This document shows, piece by piece, positions 33,057-44,999 of a stretch of DNA of 64,000 nucleotides. The first letter of the stretch is position 1, and the number at the start of each line of letters is the position of its first letter. A program made the translations under genes and the position numbers. This DNA comes from JAITWN01 sp034002745 (GTDB lineage Bacteria > Pseudomonadota > Gammaproteobacteria > SZUA-140): NCBI GenBank assembly GCA_034002745.1, contig JAVEZY010000001.1, forward strand, positions 229,117 through 293,116, written 5' to 3'. The notes under the pieces are model-generated. The model did not search any database, was not told the origin of the DNA, and was given only the letters and a program-made list of their open reading frames with translations.

Positions 33057-33740
33057 CTATTTCTTTGGGTCGGGAGCTATCGCCCGATGCAGCCAGGAGG
33101 CGATCATCGAGATTTCCTCGGGACAGATCATGTGTCCCATGGGGTATTCGTGCCACTCGAGCCGGTAGCCGGCGGACTGGAGCAGGCGGACCGATTGTCG
33201 TGCCGACGGGATGGGAATGATTTCATCAGCCAGCCCGTGAGCCATGAGGATCGGCGTCTCGCGGCTGGCCGCATGTGCTTCATCATCGAGGCGGGAGGGC
33301 AACGGAAGATAGGTCGACAACGCAAGAATGCCTCCCAGCCGTCCGGGGAAACGCAGCCCGGCGTGCAGCGCGATCGCGCCACCCTGCGAGAACCCGGCGA
33401 GCACGATCCGCTCCGGGCTTACTCCGAGCGCGAGCTCGTGCATGATCATGTCGAGCACGGCCTGGCCGGATGCCCTGATCCCCTGTTCGTCTTCCGCAGC
33501 CATGCCTGGTCTGATGTCATACCAGCCGCGCATGGTCATGCCGCCATTGATGGTTATCGGGCGAAGAGGCGCGTGGGGAAAGTAGAAGCGCGTGCCGGCG
33601 GGCGGACGCAGCAAGGGGACCACGCTTTCGAAATCGTGGCCATCGGCACCCAGCCCATGCAGCCAGATTACCGTGGCCACGGCGGCTGCGGAGGGCTCGA
33701 GGAGTACGCCGGGTGGGCGGGGGTTCATTTCGTCGCTCAT
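33057..33740 (-). CDS. carboxylesterase/phospholipase-type alpha/beta hydrolase
   Basis: A 227-residue serine hydrolase. The oxyanion region is VIWLHGLGADGHDF, the nucleophile elbow is GFSQGGAIAL, the acid is in HGLADEIIP, and the His is in YPMGHMICPEEI. It belongs to the small carboxylesterase/acyl-protein thioesterase group; the natural ester is unknown. The ATG at 33740 is chosen from several upstream options because the domain begins soon after. Divergent from lptM-lysA. Confidence 0.9.
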   Translation of the reverse strand: MSDEMNPRPPGVLLEPSAAAVATVIWLHGLGADGHDFESVVPLLRPPAGTRFYFPHAPLRPITINGGMTMRGWYDIRPGMAAEDEQGIRASGQAVLDMIMHELALGVSPERIVLAGFSQGGAIALHAGLRFPGRLGGILALSTYLPLPSRLDDEAHAASRETPILMAHGLADEIIPIPSARQSVRLLQSAGYRLEWHEYPMGHMICPEEISMIASWLHRAIAPDPKK

Positions 33741-33770
33741 GAGCGCATGGCTTCGCTTGATTCTGTCGAT

Positions 33771-33776
33771 TATACT
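33771..33776 (+). promoter_or_regulatory. -10 element for lptM-lysA
   Basis: TATACT at 33771-33776, with no convincing -35. Transcription would start near 33783, which leaves almost no leader for the ATG at 33789 and favours ATG 33816 as the lptM start. Confidence 0.4.
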
Positions 33777-33815
33777 GTGGGCCGTTCCATGCGCCAGCGC
33801 CCCGCGAATTTCCGG

Positions 33816-33953
33816 ATGCCGAAACATTCCTCCTCACAGCTATTGAGCCTGTTGCTGGTGGCTCTTCTGTGCCTCGTGATCTCCGGTTGCGGGCAGAAGG
33901 GCGATCTCTATCTTCCAGGTGATGCCGCCATGTCACAGGAGGATCGGCAATGA
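33816..33953 (+). CDS. lptM: LPS-assembly lipoprotein LptM
   Basis: A 45-residue lipoprotein (YifL type): hydrophobic signal followed by the diagnostic GCGQKGDLYLP, with lipidated Cys in SGCG. LptM assists correct disulfide formation and maturation of LptD. It sits, as usual, directly before lysA, overlapping it by ATGA. ATG 33789 is an alternative start. lptD itself lies about 18 kb away in this window. Confidence 0.9.
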   Translation: MPKHSSSQLLSLLLVALLCLVISGCGQKGDLYLPGDAAMSQEDRQ

Positions 33954-35200
33954 TCGACGCATTCGCTTTCCGGGACGGCGCCCTGCATGCCGAGAACGTG
34001 GATCTGCGCGACATCGCCACCCGGTTCGGCACGCCCTGCTACGTCTATTCGCGCGCGGCTCTCGAGCGCCATTGGCGCGCCTATGATGACGCCTTCGCCG
34101 GGCTGGATCATCTGGTGTGCTACGCGGTCAAGGCGAATTCCAACCTTGCAGTGCTGAACGTGCTGGCCCGCATCGGCGCCGGCTTCGACATCGTTTCGGG
34201 CGGCGAGCTCGAGCGCGTGCTCGCGGCGGGAGGAGACGCTGCGCGCGTCGTCTTCTCGGGCGTTGGCAAGACCGCGGCCGAGATTAGCCGCGCGCTCGAT
34301 GCCGGGATCGGCTGTTTCAATGTCGAGTCCGCGGCCGAGCTCGAGCGCATCGATCGGGTGGCTGCGCAGACCGGATGCCGAGCGCCCGTCTCATTGCGGG
34401 TCAATCCGGATGTCGATGCGCGCACTCATCCGTATATCTCGACCGGCCTGAAGGAAAACAAGTTCGGCATTCCCGTGGCCGAAGCCGAGGCGCTCGCTGT
34501 CCGCGCGGCCGCCATGGAGCACATCCACATGCTGGGGCTCGATTGCCATATCGGATCGCAGCTGGTGTCGGTGCAGCCTTTCGTCGATGCCCTCGACCGC
34601 GTACTCGCGCTGGTCGATCGCCTGGCGGCGCGCGGAGTGCGCATTACGCATCTGAACATCGGCGGCGGTCTTGGCGTGCGGTACCGGGACGAGACGCCAC
34701 CTGCGCCCGCCGAGTACGCAGCCGCGCTGCGTGAGCGGCTGGGGTCGCGCGCCTGCCGCCTGCTGCTCGAGCCGGGAAGGTCGATCGCCGCCAACGCCGG
34801 CGTGCTGCTGACTCGTGTCGAGTATCTAAAGCCGGGCGAGGATCGCAACTTCGCCATCGTCGATGCCGGCATGAACGATCTGTTGCGCCCCGCCCTCTAT
34901 CAGGCCTGGCACGATATCGTGGCGGTGACTCCGTGCCCTGACACACCGTTGGAGCGCTGGGATGTGGTCGGTCCGGTCTGCGAGACCGGCGATTTTCTCG
35001 GCAAGGAACGCGAGCTCGCCCTGCGCGAGGGCGAGTTGCTGGCCGTATGCTCGGCCGGTGCCTACGGCTTCGTCATGAGTTCGAACTACAACGCGCGCCC
35101 ACGCGCCGCCGAAGTGATGGTCGACGACACCGACGCCCACCTGGTGCGGGAGCGCGAGAATGTGGCCGAGCTGTGGCGGGGCGAGCGTCTGCTTCCCTGA
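33950..35200 (+). CDS. lysA: diaminopimelate decarboxylase
   Basis: A 416-residue PLP enzyme making L-lysine from meso-diaminopimelate. The PLP lysine is in CYAVKANSN (about residue 60), with DIVSGGELERVLAAG, the HIGSQL segment, GGGLGVRY and the C-terminal CETGDFLGKERELA. Length and motifs are standard. The gene order lptM-lysA is conserved in gammaproteobacteria; dapF, often next, is not present here. Confidence 0.97.
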   Translation: MIDAFAFRDGALHAENVDLRDIATRFGTPCYVYSRAALERHWRAYDDAFAGLDHLVCYAVKANSNLAVLNVLARIGAGFDIVSGGELERVLAAGGDAARVVFSGVGKTAAEISRALDAGIGCFNVESAAELERIDRVAAQTGCRAPVSLRVNPDVDARTHPYISTGLKENKFGIPVAEAEALAVRAAAMEHIHMLGLDCHIGSQLVSVQPFVDALDRVLALVDRLAARGVRITHLNIGGGLGVRYRDETPPAPAEYAAALRERLGSRACRLLLEPGRSIAANAGVLLTRVEYLKPGEDRNFAIVDAGMNDLLRPALYQAWHDIVAVTPCPDTPLERWDVVGPVCETGDFLGKERELALREGELLAVCSAGAYGFVMSSNYNARPRAAEVMVDDTDAHLVRERENVAELWRGERLLP

Positions 35201-35203
35201 GGT

Positions 35204-35677
35204 TCAACCGGCCGCGCCACTGCCGGCGAAATCCTGCTGACGCCAGGCTTCGTACACCATCACTGCAACGGCGTTGGAGAGGTTGATGCTGCGGTTGCCG
35301 GGCATCATGGGAATGCGCAGGACGAACTCGGGCGGAATGCGAGCGAGCACATCCGGCGGCAGGCCCCGTGTTTCCGGGCCGAAGAGGAAGGCATCGCCCC
35401 GGCGATAGCTTATGTTGGCGTGGGTCATGCCTCCACGGGTGGAGCACGCGAACAGACGCGGCGGCGCTGTGGCTTCCAGGCAGGCTTCAAGGTTGTCATG
35501 GACATGCACGCGCGCGTACTCGTGATAGTCGAGTCCGGCGCGGCGCAGGCGCGCGTCGTCCATTTCGAAGCCCAGGGGGCGTATCAGGTGCAGCTCGCTG
35601 CCCGTGTTCGCGCACAGGCGTATAATGTTGCCGGTGTTCGCCGGTATCTCGGGATTCAGGAGAATGACGTGAAACAT
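35204..35677 (-). CDS. trmL: tRNA (cytidine/uridine-2'-O-)-methyltransferase TrmL
   Basis: A 157-residue SPOUT enzyme methylating the wobble ribose of tRNA-Leu. It has the N-terminal LLNPEIPANTGNIIRLCAN, the knot motifs FGPETRGLP and the C-terminal IPMMPGNRSINLSNAVAVMVYEAWRQ. The start at ATG 35677 is clear: upstream codons are not conserved. It converges with lysA with a 3-base gap and diverges from pyrD with a 41-base gap. Confidence 0.96.
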   Translation of the reverse strand: MFHVILLNPEIPANTGNIIRLCANTGSELHLIRPLGFEMDDARLRRAGLDYHEYARVHVHDNLEACLEATAPPRLFACSTRGGMTHANISYRRGDAFLFGPETRGLPPDVLARIPPEFVLRIPMMPGNRSINLSNAVAVMVYEAWRQQDFAGSGAAG

Positions 35678-35718
35678 GTGCGCGGAGCCATGATGGCATC
35701 GACTTGCGGATCGGCGCG

Positions 35719-36696
35719 ATGAGCGGGATGGCTCTCTCGGCCGACGAGCGGAGGATGCTCGCCGTCGATTTCTGCGGGCTGCATCTGGAAACGCCGCTCG
35801 TCCTGCTGTCCGGTTGCGTCGGGTTCGGTGAGGAGTATACCCGTGTTGCCGGTTTTTCCAATGCTGATGCGGGTGCCGTGTGCCTGAAAGGCACCACGCT
35901 CGAGCCGCGCCTCGGCAATCCACCGCACCGTCTCGCCGAAACGGCGTCCGGCATGCTCAATGCCATCGGTCTGCAGAATCCCGGCGCGCGTTACGTCGTC
36001 GATCACATTCTGCCCGCGCTGGATTTTTCCGAAACCCGCTTCATCGCCAATGTGTCCGGTTCAACCGTCGAAGAATACGCTGAGGTGACACGGATCTTCG
36101 ATGATTCGCCGATCGATGCCGTGGAGATCAACATCTCCTGCCCGAACGTCAAGGAAGGCGGAGTCCAGTTCGGCAATGATCCTGACATGTCGGCACGGGT
36201 CGTGGCCGCCTGCCGCGCGGCGACCCGCAAGCCGCTGATCACCAAGCTGTCGCCCAATCAGACCGACATTGCCGAGAACGCGCGACGCTGCATCGAGGCC
36301 GGTACCGACGCTTTTGCGGTCATCAACACGCTGAGCGGCATGCAGATTGATATCGAGCGCCGGACGCCGGTGATCGGCAATAACCAGGGAGGTCTGTCGG
36401 GACCGGCGATCAAGCCGATCGCGGTGCTGAAGGTTCATCAGGTCCATCAGGTATGCCGACCGCATGGTGTACCCATCATCGGCCAGGGCGGGGTGATGAC
36501 CGCCGAGGACGCGCTCGAATTCCTGATCGCCGGCGCAAGCGTGGTCGGCGTTGGCACCGCGTTGTTCTACGATCCGCTGGTCCTGCCGAAGATCAATGCC
36601 GGACTGGTGGAATACATGCGCCGGCATGGCTTGAAGAGCATTTCCGAGGTGACGGGGACGTTGCAGTTGCATGGGGGAGAGAGGAAAGGGAAATGA
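35719..36696 (+). CDS. pyrD: dihydroorotate dehydrogenase, class 1B-like
   Basis: A 325-residue FMN enzyme of pyrimidine synthesis. ISCPNVKEGG carries the class-1 catalytic Cys, and NTLSGMQIDIERRTPVI and GGLSGPAIKPIAV match class 1B. The partner PyrK is not adjacent, so the electron acceptor is open. The start is uncertain (ATG 35719, 35728 or 35755). The last codons and stop fall inside the repeat element at 36688-36720, which gives the charged end GGERKGK. Confidence 0.88.
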   Translation: MSGMALSADERRMLAVDFCGLHLETPLVLLSGCVGFGEEYTRVAGFSNADAGAVCLKGTTLEPRLGNPPHRLAETASGMLNAIGLQNPGARYVVDHILPALDFSETRFIANVSGSTVEEYAEVTRIFDDSPIDAVEINISCPNVKEGGVQFGNDPDMSARVVAACRAATRKPLITKLSPNQTDIAENARRCIEAGTDAFAVINTLSGMQIDIERRTPVIGNNQGGLSGPAIKPIAVLKVHQVHQVCRPHGVPIIGQGGVMTAEDALEFLIAGASVVGVGTALFYDPLVLPKINAGLVEYMRRHGLKSISEVTGTLQLHGGERKGK

Positions 36697-36770
36697 AGGG
36701 GACAGTGCCCTTCATTTCCCGCTGATTGAAAGGGGACAGTCCCCAAAAGGCGGGACAGTCCCCTTTCAAT
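36688..36770. repeat. pair of REP-like palindromes with GGGGACAGT(C/G)CCC cores
   Basis: First: GGGAAATGAAGGG (36688-36700), loop GACAGTG, CCCTTCATTTCCC (36708-36720), perfect 13 bp. Second: ATTGAAAGGGGACAGTCCC (36725-36743) and, after a short spacer, GGGACAGTCCCCTTTCAAT (36752-36770), pairing except at the central A. They sit between convergent pyrD and ntrC inside a wider purine/pyrimidine-biased element (36670-36863). Confidence 0.8.
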
Positions 36771-36825
36771 CCCCCCTTCAATTCCCGGACGACAGCGCGC
36801 CTCGATTGCCGCGCGCAGGCGCACA

Positions 36826-38263
<1,438 letters not shown>

Positions 38264-38277
<14 letters not shown>

Positions 38278-39349
38278 TGTCGTCCTCGAGGGGGATGGTG
38301 ATGGAAAAGATCGTTTCGCCGGGTCGGCTGCTGCATTCGATCAGGCCGCCGTGCTGGTTCACGATCGATTGGGCGATGGGCAGACCGAGCCCTGTTCCAT
38401 CTGCCCGGCTGGTGATCATCGGATAGAAAATGTTTTCGCGCATGTCTGCCGGTACGCCGGGGCCGTCATCGATGACATAGAGCGTGACGACCAGGCGATG
38501 GAGTCGGGTGCCGATGGTGAAGCGGCGCTGGACGCGCGTGCGCAGAGTGATGGTGCCGGCGCCGTCGATTGCCTGGAGCGCGTTGCGGGTAATGTTCAGT
38601 AATGCCTGGATGAGCTGATCTGGATCGGCGTCGATCGGGGGAATGCTCGGGTCATAGTCGCGCACGATCGCAATGCCTCGGGGCGCCTCCGCCTGGATCA
38701 GCGTTCGGACGCGTTCGACTACCTCGTGAACGTTCAGCTTCCGCCGTGCGGGTGGCGCCGTCGGTCCCAGCATGCGGGCGAGCAGGGATTGCAGGCGATC
38801 CGCTTCGCCGATGATGACGCGGGTGTATTCCCGCAGCGATTCATCGCGGAGTTCGCCATCCAGCAGCTGGGCGGCGCCGCGAATACCGCCCAGCGGATTG
38901 TTGATCTCGTGAGCCATTCCGCGCATCAGCAGACGAGTGTTGTTGTGTTGCGCGATGAGGCTTTCCTCGCGCGCTATGCGCAGGTGGCGATCGATGGGCA
39001 GCAGTTCGAGCAGCGCTTCGGAGCTTTCATGGAGCAGGGTGACGGTGAGGTCCACGGTCACATCCCGCCCGTTGGCCAGTTGCAGGTGGACCTCCCGTTC
39101 GGTATAGGGATGGCCCGTTTCCAGCGCGCGGGCGAGCGATCGGACGACCTCCGCTTCGCCTCCCAGGAGATCGCCGAAAGGCTGACCAGCGACATGGCGC
39201 GCGCTCACTCCGAACAGCACTTCGCCCGCCGGATTGACGTAGCCGATGCACAGGTTCCGATCGAACAGCAGCACCGCGGTGTTGATGTTGTCCAGGATCT
39301 GGCGGTAGAGATTGCGCTCGTTCATGTCCACGGTCAGCATATTCCGCAT
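38264..39349 (-). CDS. ntrB: nitrogen sensor histidine kinase NtrB
   Basis: A 361-residue cytosolic kinase with an N-terminal PAS domain (about 15-115), DHp with the phosphorylated His in MRGMAHEINNPLGGI, and an HATPase domain (ALLNITRNALQAI, DDGPGVP, GTGLGLPIA). It phosphorylates or dephosphorylates NtrC under PII control. Three starts are possible (ATG 39349, 39340, 39325), none with a strong ribosome site. An NtrC box lies about 150 bases upstream. Confidence 0.95.
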
Positions 39350-39497
39350 AAGAGCAAGATTCGATCCAGGCCGCGCATTCGTCGAGCGAATCGAGTAGAA
39401 ATCATTTGAAAAACAATGGATTGATTTGCCGCGCGACAACGGCGCGGGCGTTCGCCTTCAATCGGGGCCGAATTGATGCACCGTGTCGTCCAGATTA

Positions 39498-39514
39498 TGC
39501 ACCGATATGGTGCA
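39498..39514. promoter_or_regulatory. NtrC binding site upstream of ntrB
   Basis: TGCACCGATATGGTGCA is an exact TGCACC-N5-GGTGCA palindrome. It lies between the DUF4124 gene and ntrB. A half-site TGCACC occurs at 39477-39482, 21 bases away, the same spacing as the pair at glnA. This suggests autoregulation of ntrBC. Confidence 0.85.
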
Positions 39515-39532
39515 TGGCAAGTGGTCCGCGCT

Positions 39533-40084
39533 TCAGCGGGGCGGATTCAGGATGGAGTGCTGCTTCATGTGAAAGGTGACGGGAGTGCCTCGCGCGATGA
39601 TCCGGCCGGACTGGTCCTCGACCACGGCCTCGAGCGAATGGCTCCCGCGAAAAACATTGTGCAGGCGCAGCGTACCGGCGCCATCGGTCTCGGCGACCCG
39701 CTCACCGTCGAACAGAACCGCGATCCGGTGCCCTCGCCGCAGTGCCGGCTCCACCGCCACCGAAACCTGCACGAGACGGTCGTCATTCCATACTGATTCT
39801 TCGTCCGCGGGGGAGGTGATCGCTACGCGCTCATAGGCCACGGTGGCCGGTGCTGACGGAGCGCTGCCCGAAGGGCCCGATGCTCTCGGTGATGGTCTGT
39901 ACGGATCGATCGTCTGCGGCGCAGAGGGATTGAGAACCTGCGCGTCCGGGTGCGGCTGGTCCGAGTAGATCACGGTGCCGTCAGGCAGTTCTCGCTTATA
40001 GATCGTCGTCGCCGCGGACAGGGGGGGCGCCGCCAGCGTCAGGACGAGGCACAGCGGCAGAAGATGTCTGGCGGGAGGGTTCAC
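39533..40084 (-). CDS. periplasmic DUF4124 protein
   Basis: A 183-residue secreted protein with signal peptide (LPLCLVLTLAAPPLSA), then the DUF4124 signature TIYKRELPDGTVIYSDQP, a proline/serine-rich linker and a C-terminal beta domain (about 85-175). The family commonly lies between glnA and ntrB in gammaproteobacteria; its function is unknown. The start appears to be GTG 40084. Confidence 0.88.
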   Translation of the reverse strand: MNPPARHLLPLCLVLTLAAPPLSAATTIYKRELPDGTVIYSDQPHPDAQVLNPSAPQTIDPYRPSPRASGPSGSAPSAPATVAYERVAITSPADEESVWNDDRLVQVSVAVEPALRRGHRIAVLFDGERVAETDGAGTLRLHNVFRGSHSLEAVVEDQSGRIIARGTPVTFHMKQHSILNPPR

Positions 40085-40289
40085 GCGGCATATTTACCGG
40101 CTTTATCGGCCGATGTCAAAAAGAGGACGCACAAAAGCGGGTGCGGGTCGCAGGTTTTGCCGCCACGCGAGGTTCGGTCTGTGGGGTCGATGGCCGCATG
40201 GCTCGCGAGCGATGACTGCCGGGCCGGGATCCTTCCGCCAAGCCGCAGGTCGATCGTTCCTTCGATTCGCGGAATCCCCGGCAAGAAAA

Positions 40290-40318
40290 AACCCCCGCAC
40301 CCGGAGGGCGCGGGGGTT
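40290..40318 (-). terminator. rho-independent terminator of glnA
   Basis: On the minus strand AACCCCCGC (40318-40310), 11-base loop, GCGGGGGTT (40298-40290), then a T run (A tract from 40286). The rest of 40085-40342 shows no gene. Confidence 0.9.
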
Positions 40319-40342
40319 CGTCGGCCGGGCAACGGCGCCTGG

Positions 40343-41749
<1,407 letters not shown>

Positions 41750-41803
41750 TGCTTGCTGTCCTCCGGGTGGATGGGCATGACGTGGAAACCTTGAGTGGTA
41801 CGA

Positions 41804-41819
41804 AGCAGAAAGCGTGCCA
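41804..41819 (-). promoter_or_regulatory. sigma-54 promoter of glnA
   Basis: On the minus strand TGGCACGCTTTCTGCT: -24 GG and -12 GC at the exact 10-base spacing, one mismatch in the -12 block. Transcription would begin near 41792. Confidence 0.85.
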
Positions 41820-41883
41820 TTGAATTTTTCTTTTGTTATTACAGCGGGTTGCCATTCCAGCGCAGGGTGCTCGCAAGGGCTGT

Positions 41884-41921
41884 CGCGCTATATTGGTGCA
41901 TGATCGCGCCAATATGGTGCG
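41884..41921. promoter_or_regulatory. two NtrC boxes upstream of the glnA sigma-54 promoter
   Basis: Site 1 ends in GGTGCA (41895-41900); site 2 is CGCGCC-AATAT-GGTGCG (41905-41921). Their centres are 21 bases apart (two helix turns) and 75-110 bases upstream of the promoter, as for enhancer sites. They lie just before the end of the tusA-like gene. Confidence 0.65.
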
Positions 41922-41928
41922 CCGCGTG

Positions 41929-42159
41929 TCAGGCCTTGCACACTTCCAGTTCGATCTCTATCTCGTCCCCCCGGCGCTCTGCCCGGATGAGCCGGTGGCC
42001 ATGGATGCGACACCAGGCCGGAATGTCACTCAGCGCGCCCGGATCGGTGCACAGCGCCAGTAGGCGATCGCCGTGCTTCAGTCGCGCCACGGTGGATTGA
42101 GTGCGGATCACCGGCATCGGGCACAGCATATTGCGCACGTCGAGGATCTCGGTGCTCAT
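41929..42159 (-). CDS. TusA-family sulfur carrier
   Basis: A 76-residue protein with the TusA signature LCPMPVIR (persulfide Cys13). It carries sulfur to tRNA thiolation or to sulfur-oxidation enzymes. Its ATG overlaps the stop of the PP-loop thiouridylase-like gene (ATGA), so it is coupled to it and may supply its sulfur. Its end adjoins the NtrC boxes for glnA. Confidence 0.9.
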   Translation of the reverse strand: MSTEILDVRNMLCPMPVIRTQSTVARLKHGDRLLALCTDPGALSDIPAWCRIHGHRLIRAERRGDEIEIELEVCKA

Positions 42160-43211
42160 CCCAGATACCAGGCGCTGGGAATGTCCGATTGCGGCAGTGG
42201 CCGAACGTCCATCAGCGTCGTCTCGCCTTCCGGCGTGCGGATTTCCACCTGTACCGTTTCGGCGTCGCGGCCCTTGCCGAAGCGCGCGACCAGCTCGGCA
42301 GCGAGGCGCATATCGCCCTCATCGTTCAGGGCTCCGTCCACCAGGGCCACCGGTCCGGTGTGACTGACCGCGCGCAGGGAGAAGTGACGCCCCTTGTAGC
42401 CCTCGAGGAATTTGTTCTCTCCTTCCTCGCGCCCAACGATGAGCTTGAAGTGCGCGCGCGGACGCAGGTGCCGTCCGACCTTGAGCAGCATGATGTCATC
42501 GAAGTCGTAATCGCGCGCTCCGCGAGCCTTCCACAGATCGGCGATCTTGGCGGAGTACTGCTCGTTGGTGAGGAAACAGCAGCCACCAGCGGGCTGGGCG
42601 TATTCGTGCAGCCCATAGTGGGCGGCCAGCGCCATCTGCGGCTTGCGGTTGCGGCCGTTGAAGTCGTACAGCCGCTCGCGATCCACCCAGCCTTCGCGCT
42701 CGGGCAGCGAGGGCGGGAGCAGCTTCGCCGATAGCGGGCGCAGCAGCCGGTCGTTGGCGCCGGATTCGCGCGCGACGACGGGGAAGGTGTCGCGGCGCTG
42801 GGACATTGGCCGCTGGCCGAGGACTTCGCCGGTGATGATGAAATCGAAACCGTTCTCTTCCATCCACTCGCGCGCCTTGCGCACCATGAATCCCTTGCAG
42901 TCCAGGCATGGATTCATGTTCGAGCCGTAGCCGTGCTTGGGATTGAGGACGACGTCCTTGTACTCTTCGATCACATCGACGATGTGGAGCTTCATGCCGA
43001 GCTGTTCGGCCACCCACAGCGCGTTGTTGCGCTTGGGACGTTCGCGCTCGCGGTCCTTGCGACGGATGGCATGCGTATGCCCTTCCACGCAGAAACCGGT
43101 GAAGAAGTTGATGCCTTCGACGTGTATGCCGTGATCCTGGATTACGCGGGCGGCGAGCATGGAGTCCAGCCCGCCCGAAATCAGGGCAACGGCCCTGCGA
43201 GAGGTCGCCAT
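42156..43211 (-). CDS. PP-loop thiouridylase-like protein with DUF814 domain
   Basis: A 351-residue ATP-dependent tRNA-modifying enzyme, often annotated as MnmA-like tRNA thiouridylase. The N-terminal PP-loop is SGGLDS (12-17), with possible sulfur-handling Cys in NPCLDCKGFM. The central segment is QPAGGCCFLTN, and the C-terminal DUF814 (NFACT-R) domain is about 240-350. It differs from canonical MnmA, which has a C-terminal beta barrel instead. Coupling to a TusA-family gene suggests a private sulfur relay. Confidence 0.85.
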   Translation of the reverse strand: MATSRRAVALISGGLDSMLAARVIQDHGIHVEGINFFTGFCVEGHTHAIRRKDRERERPKRNNALWVAEQLGMKLHIVDVIEEYKDVVLNPKHGYGSNMNPCLDCKGFMVRKAREWMEENGFDFIITGEVLGQRPMSQRRDTFPVVARESGANDRLLRPLSAKLLPPSLPEREGWVDRERLYDFNGRNRKPQMALAAHYGLHEYAQPAGGCCFLTNEQYSAKIADLWKARGARDYDFDDIMLLKVGRHLRPRAHFKLIVGREEGENKFLEGYKGRHFSLRAVSHTGPVALVDGALNDEGDMRLAAELVARFGKGRDAETVQVEIRTPEGETTLMDVRPLPQSDIPSAWYLG

Positions 43212-43286
43212 GGTGTTAGGCGTTTTTCCTGGTTCGGATAAACGGGAAATGATAGCAAATCGCCGCGAGCGGCGGAATGCGGGGGG

Positions 43287-43862
43287 TTACATCAGGGGCA
43301 GGTTCTCGCCCGGCGGAGAGCGAACGGGAATGGCGCTGGTGAAGGAACGGATGTGGCGCAGTGCCCGATCGCTGCCGGTGTCATCCCATAACTCGAAAGC
43401 ATGCAGTGGCGACAGATCCACTCCGCCCACGCCGAGCTCGCGCATGGCATGCAGCAGTTCGAGCAGGGCCACGAAACCATCGCACATGCGCCCGAACACC
43501 GAGGATGTGTCCAGCAGATCGTCCGCCTGGCCGTAGGCCGTGCGCCCCAGGCTGATGAAATGGCTGACGCGGACATTGCGCTCGGCCGCCTGCTGCGGGA
43601 ACAGGCCGGCGAACAGCAGGCACTGGTCGCCGATGTCGCGAAGATGGGCGAGTCGGGAACTGCCTTCCGCCTGCTCCGTCAGCCGATCGAGCGTCATCAG
43701 GCCGGCAAGAAGCCGGGGTTGCGTAGCGGTCCGGATCAATAGCTGGATCAGATAGTCTCCGGTCTCGCGATCGAGGACGTATCCGGTCAGGGCTTCGGCC
43801 TCGCCGAGCAGCAGGCGCCACTGGGACTCGGAGGCAGGGTCGGAAGTAAGCTGCAATGTCAT
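43287..43862 (-). CDS. conserved hypothetical protein
   Basis: A 191-residue soluble, mostly helical protein with no signal peptide and no motif I recognise. Composition and codon use match the neighbours. It lies 75 bases upstream of the PP-loop gene on the same strand and may be co-transcribed, but nothing links its function to sulfur transfer. Divergent from glyQ with a 153-base gap. Confidence 0.65.
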   Translation of the reverse strand: MTLQLTSDPASESQWRLLLGEAEALTGYVLDRETGDYLIQLLIRTATQPRLLAGLMTLDRLTEQAEGSSRLAHLRDIGDQCLLFAGLFPQQAAERNVRVSHFISLGRTAYGQADDLLDTSSVFGRMCDGFVALLELLHAMRELGVGGVDLSPLHAFELWDDTGSDRALRHIRSFTSAIPVRSPPGENLPLM

Positions 43863-43990
43863 GCGGATTACATCGGCAGGGTGTGGCCCGCCCTTAGTCG
43901 ATCACGTCAGACTGTGCGCTTTTCCCGCGTCCTGGCAGCGGAAACCGGGGAGGCATGACGCGCGAGCTTCGCGACTTTCTCCGCATGAGC

Positions 43991-44015
43991 TTGCGGCGCG
44001 TTTTATGCAGTTGAT

Positions 44016-44020
<5 letters not shown>
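43991..44020 (+). promoter_or_regulatory. sigma-70 promoter of the glyQ operon
   Basis: TTGCGG (43991-43996), 18-base spacer, TATGAT (44015-44020). The -10 contains the ATG at 44016, so that codon would be upstream of the transcript start (about 44027). Confidence 0.5.
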
Positions 44021-44995
<975 letters not shown>

Positions 44996-44999
<4 letters not shown>

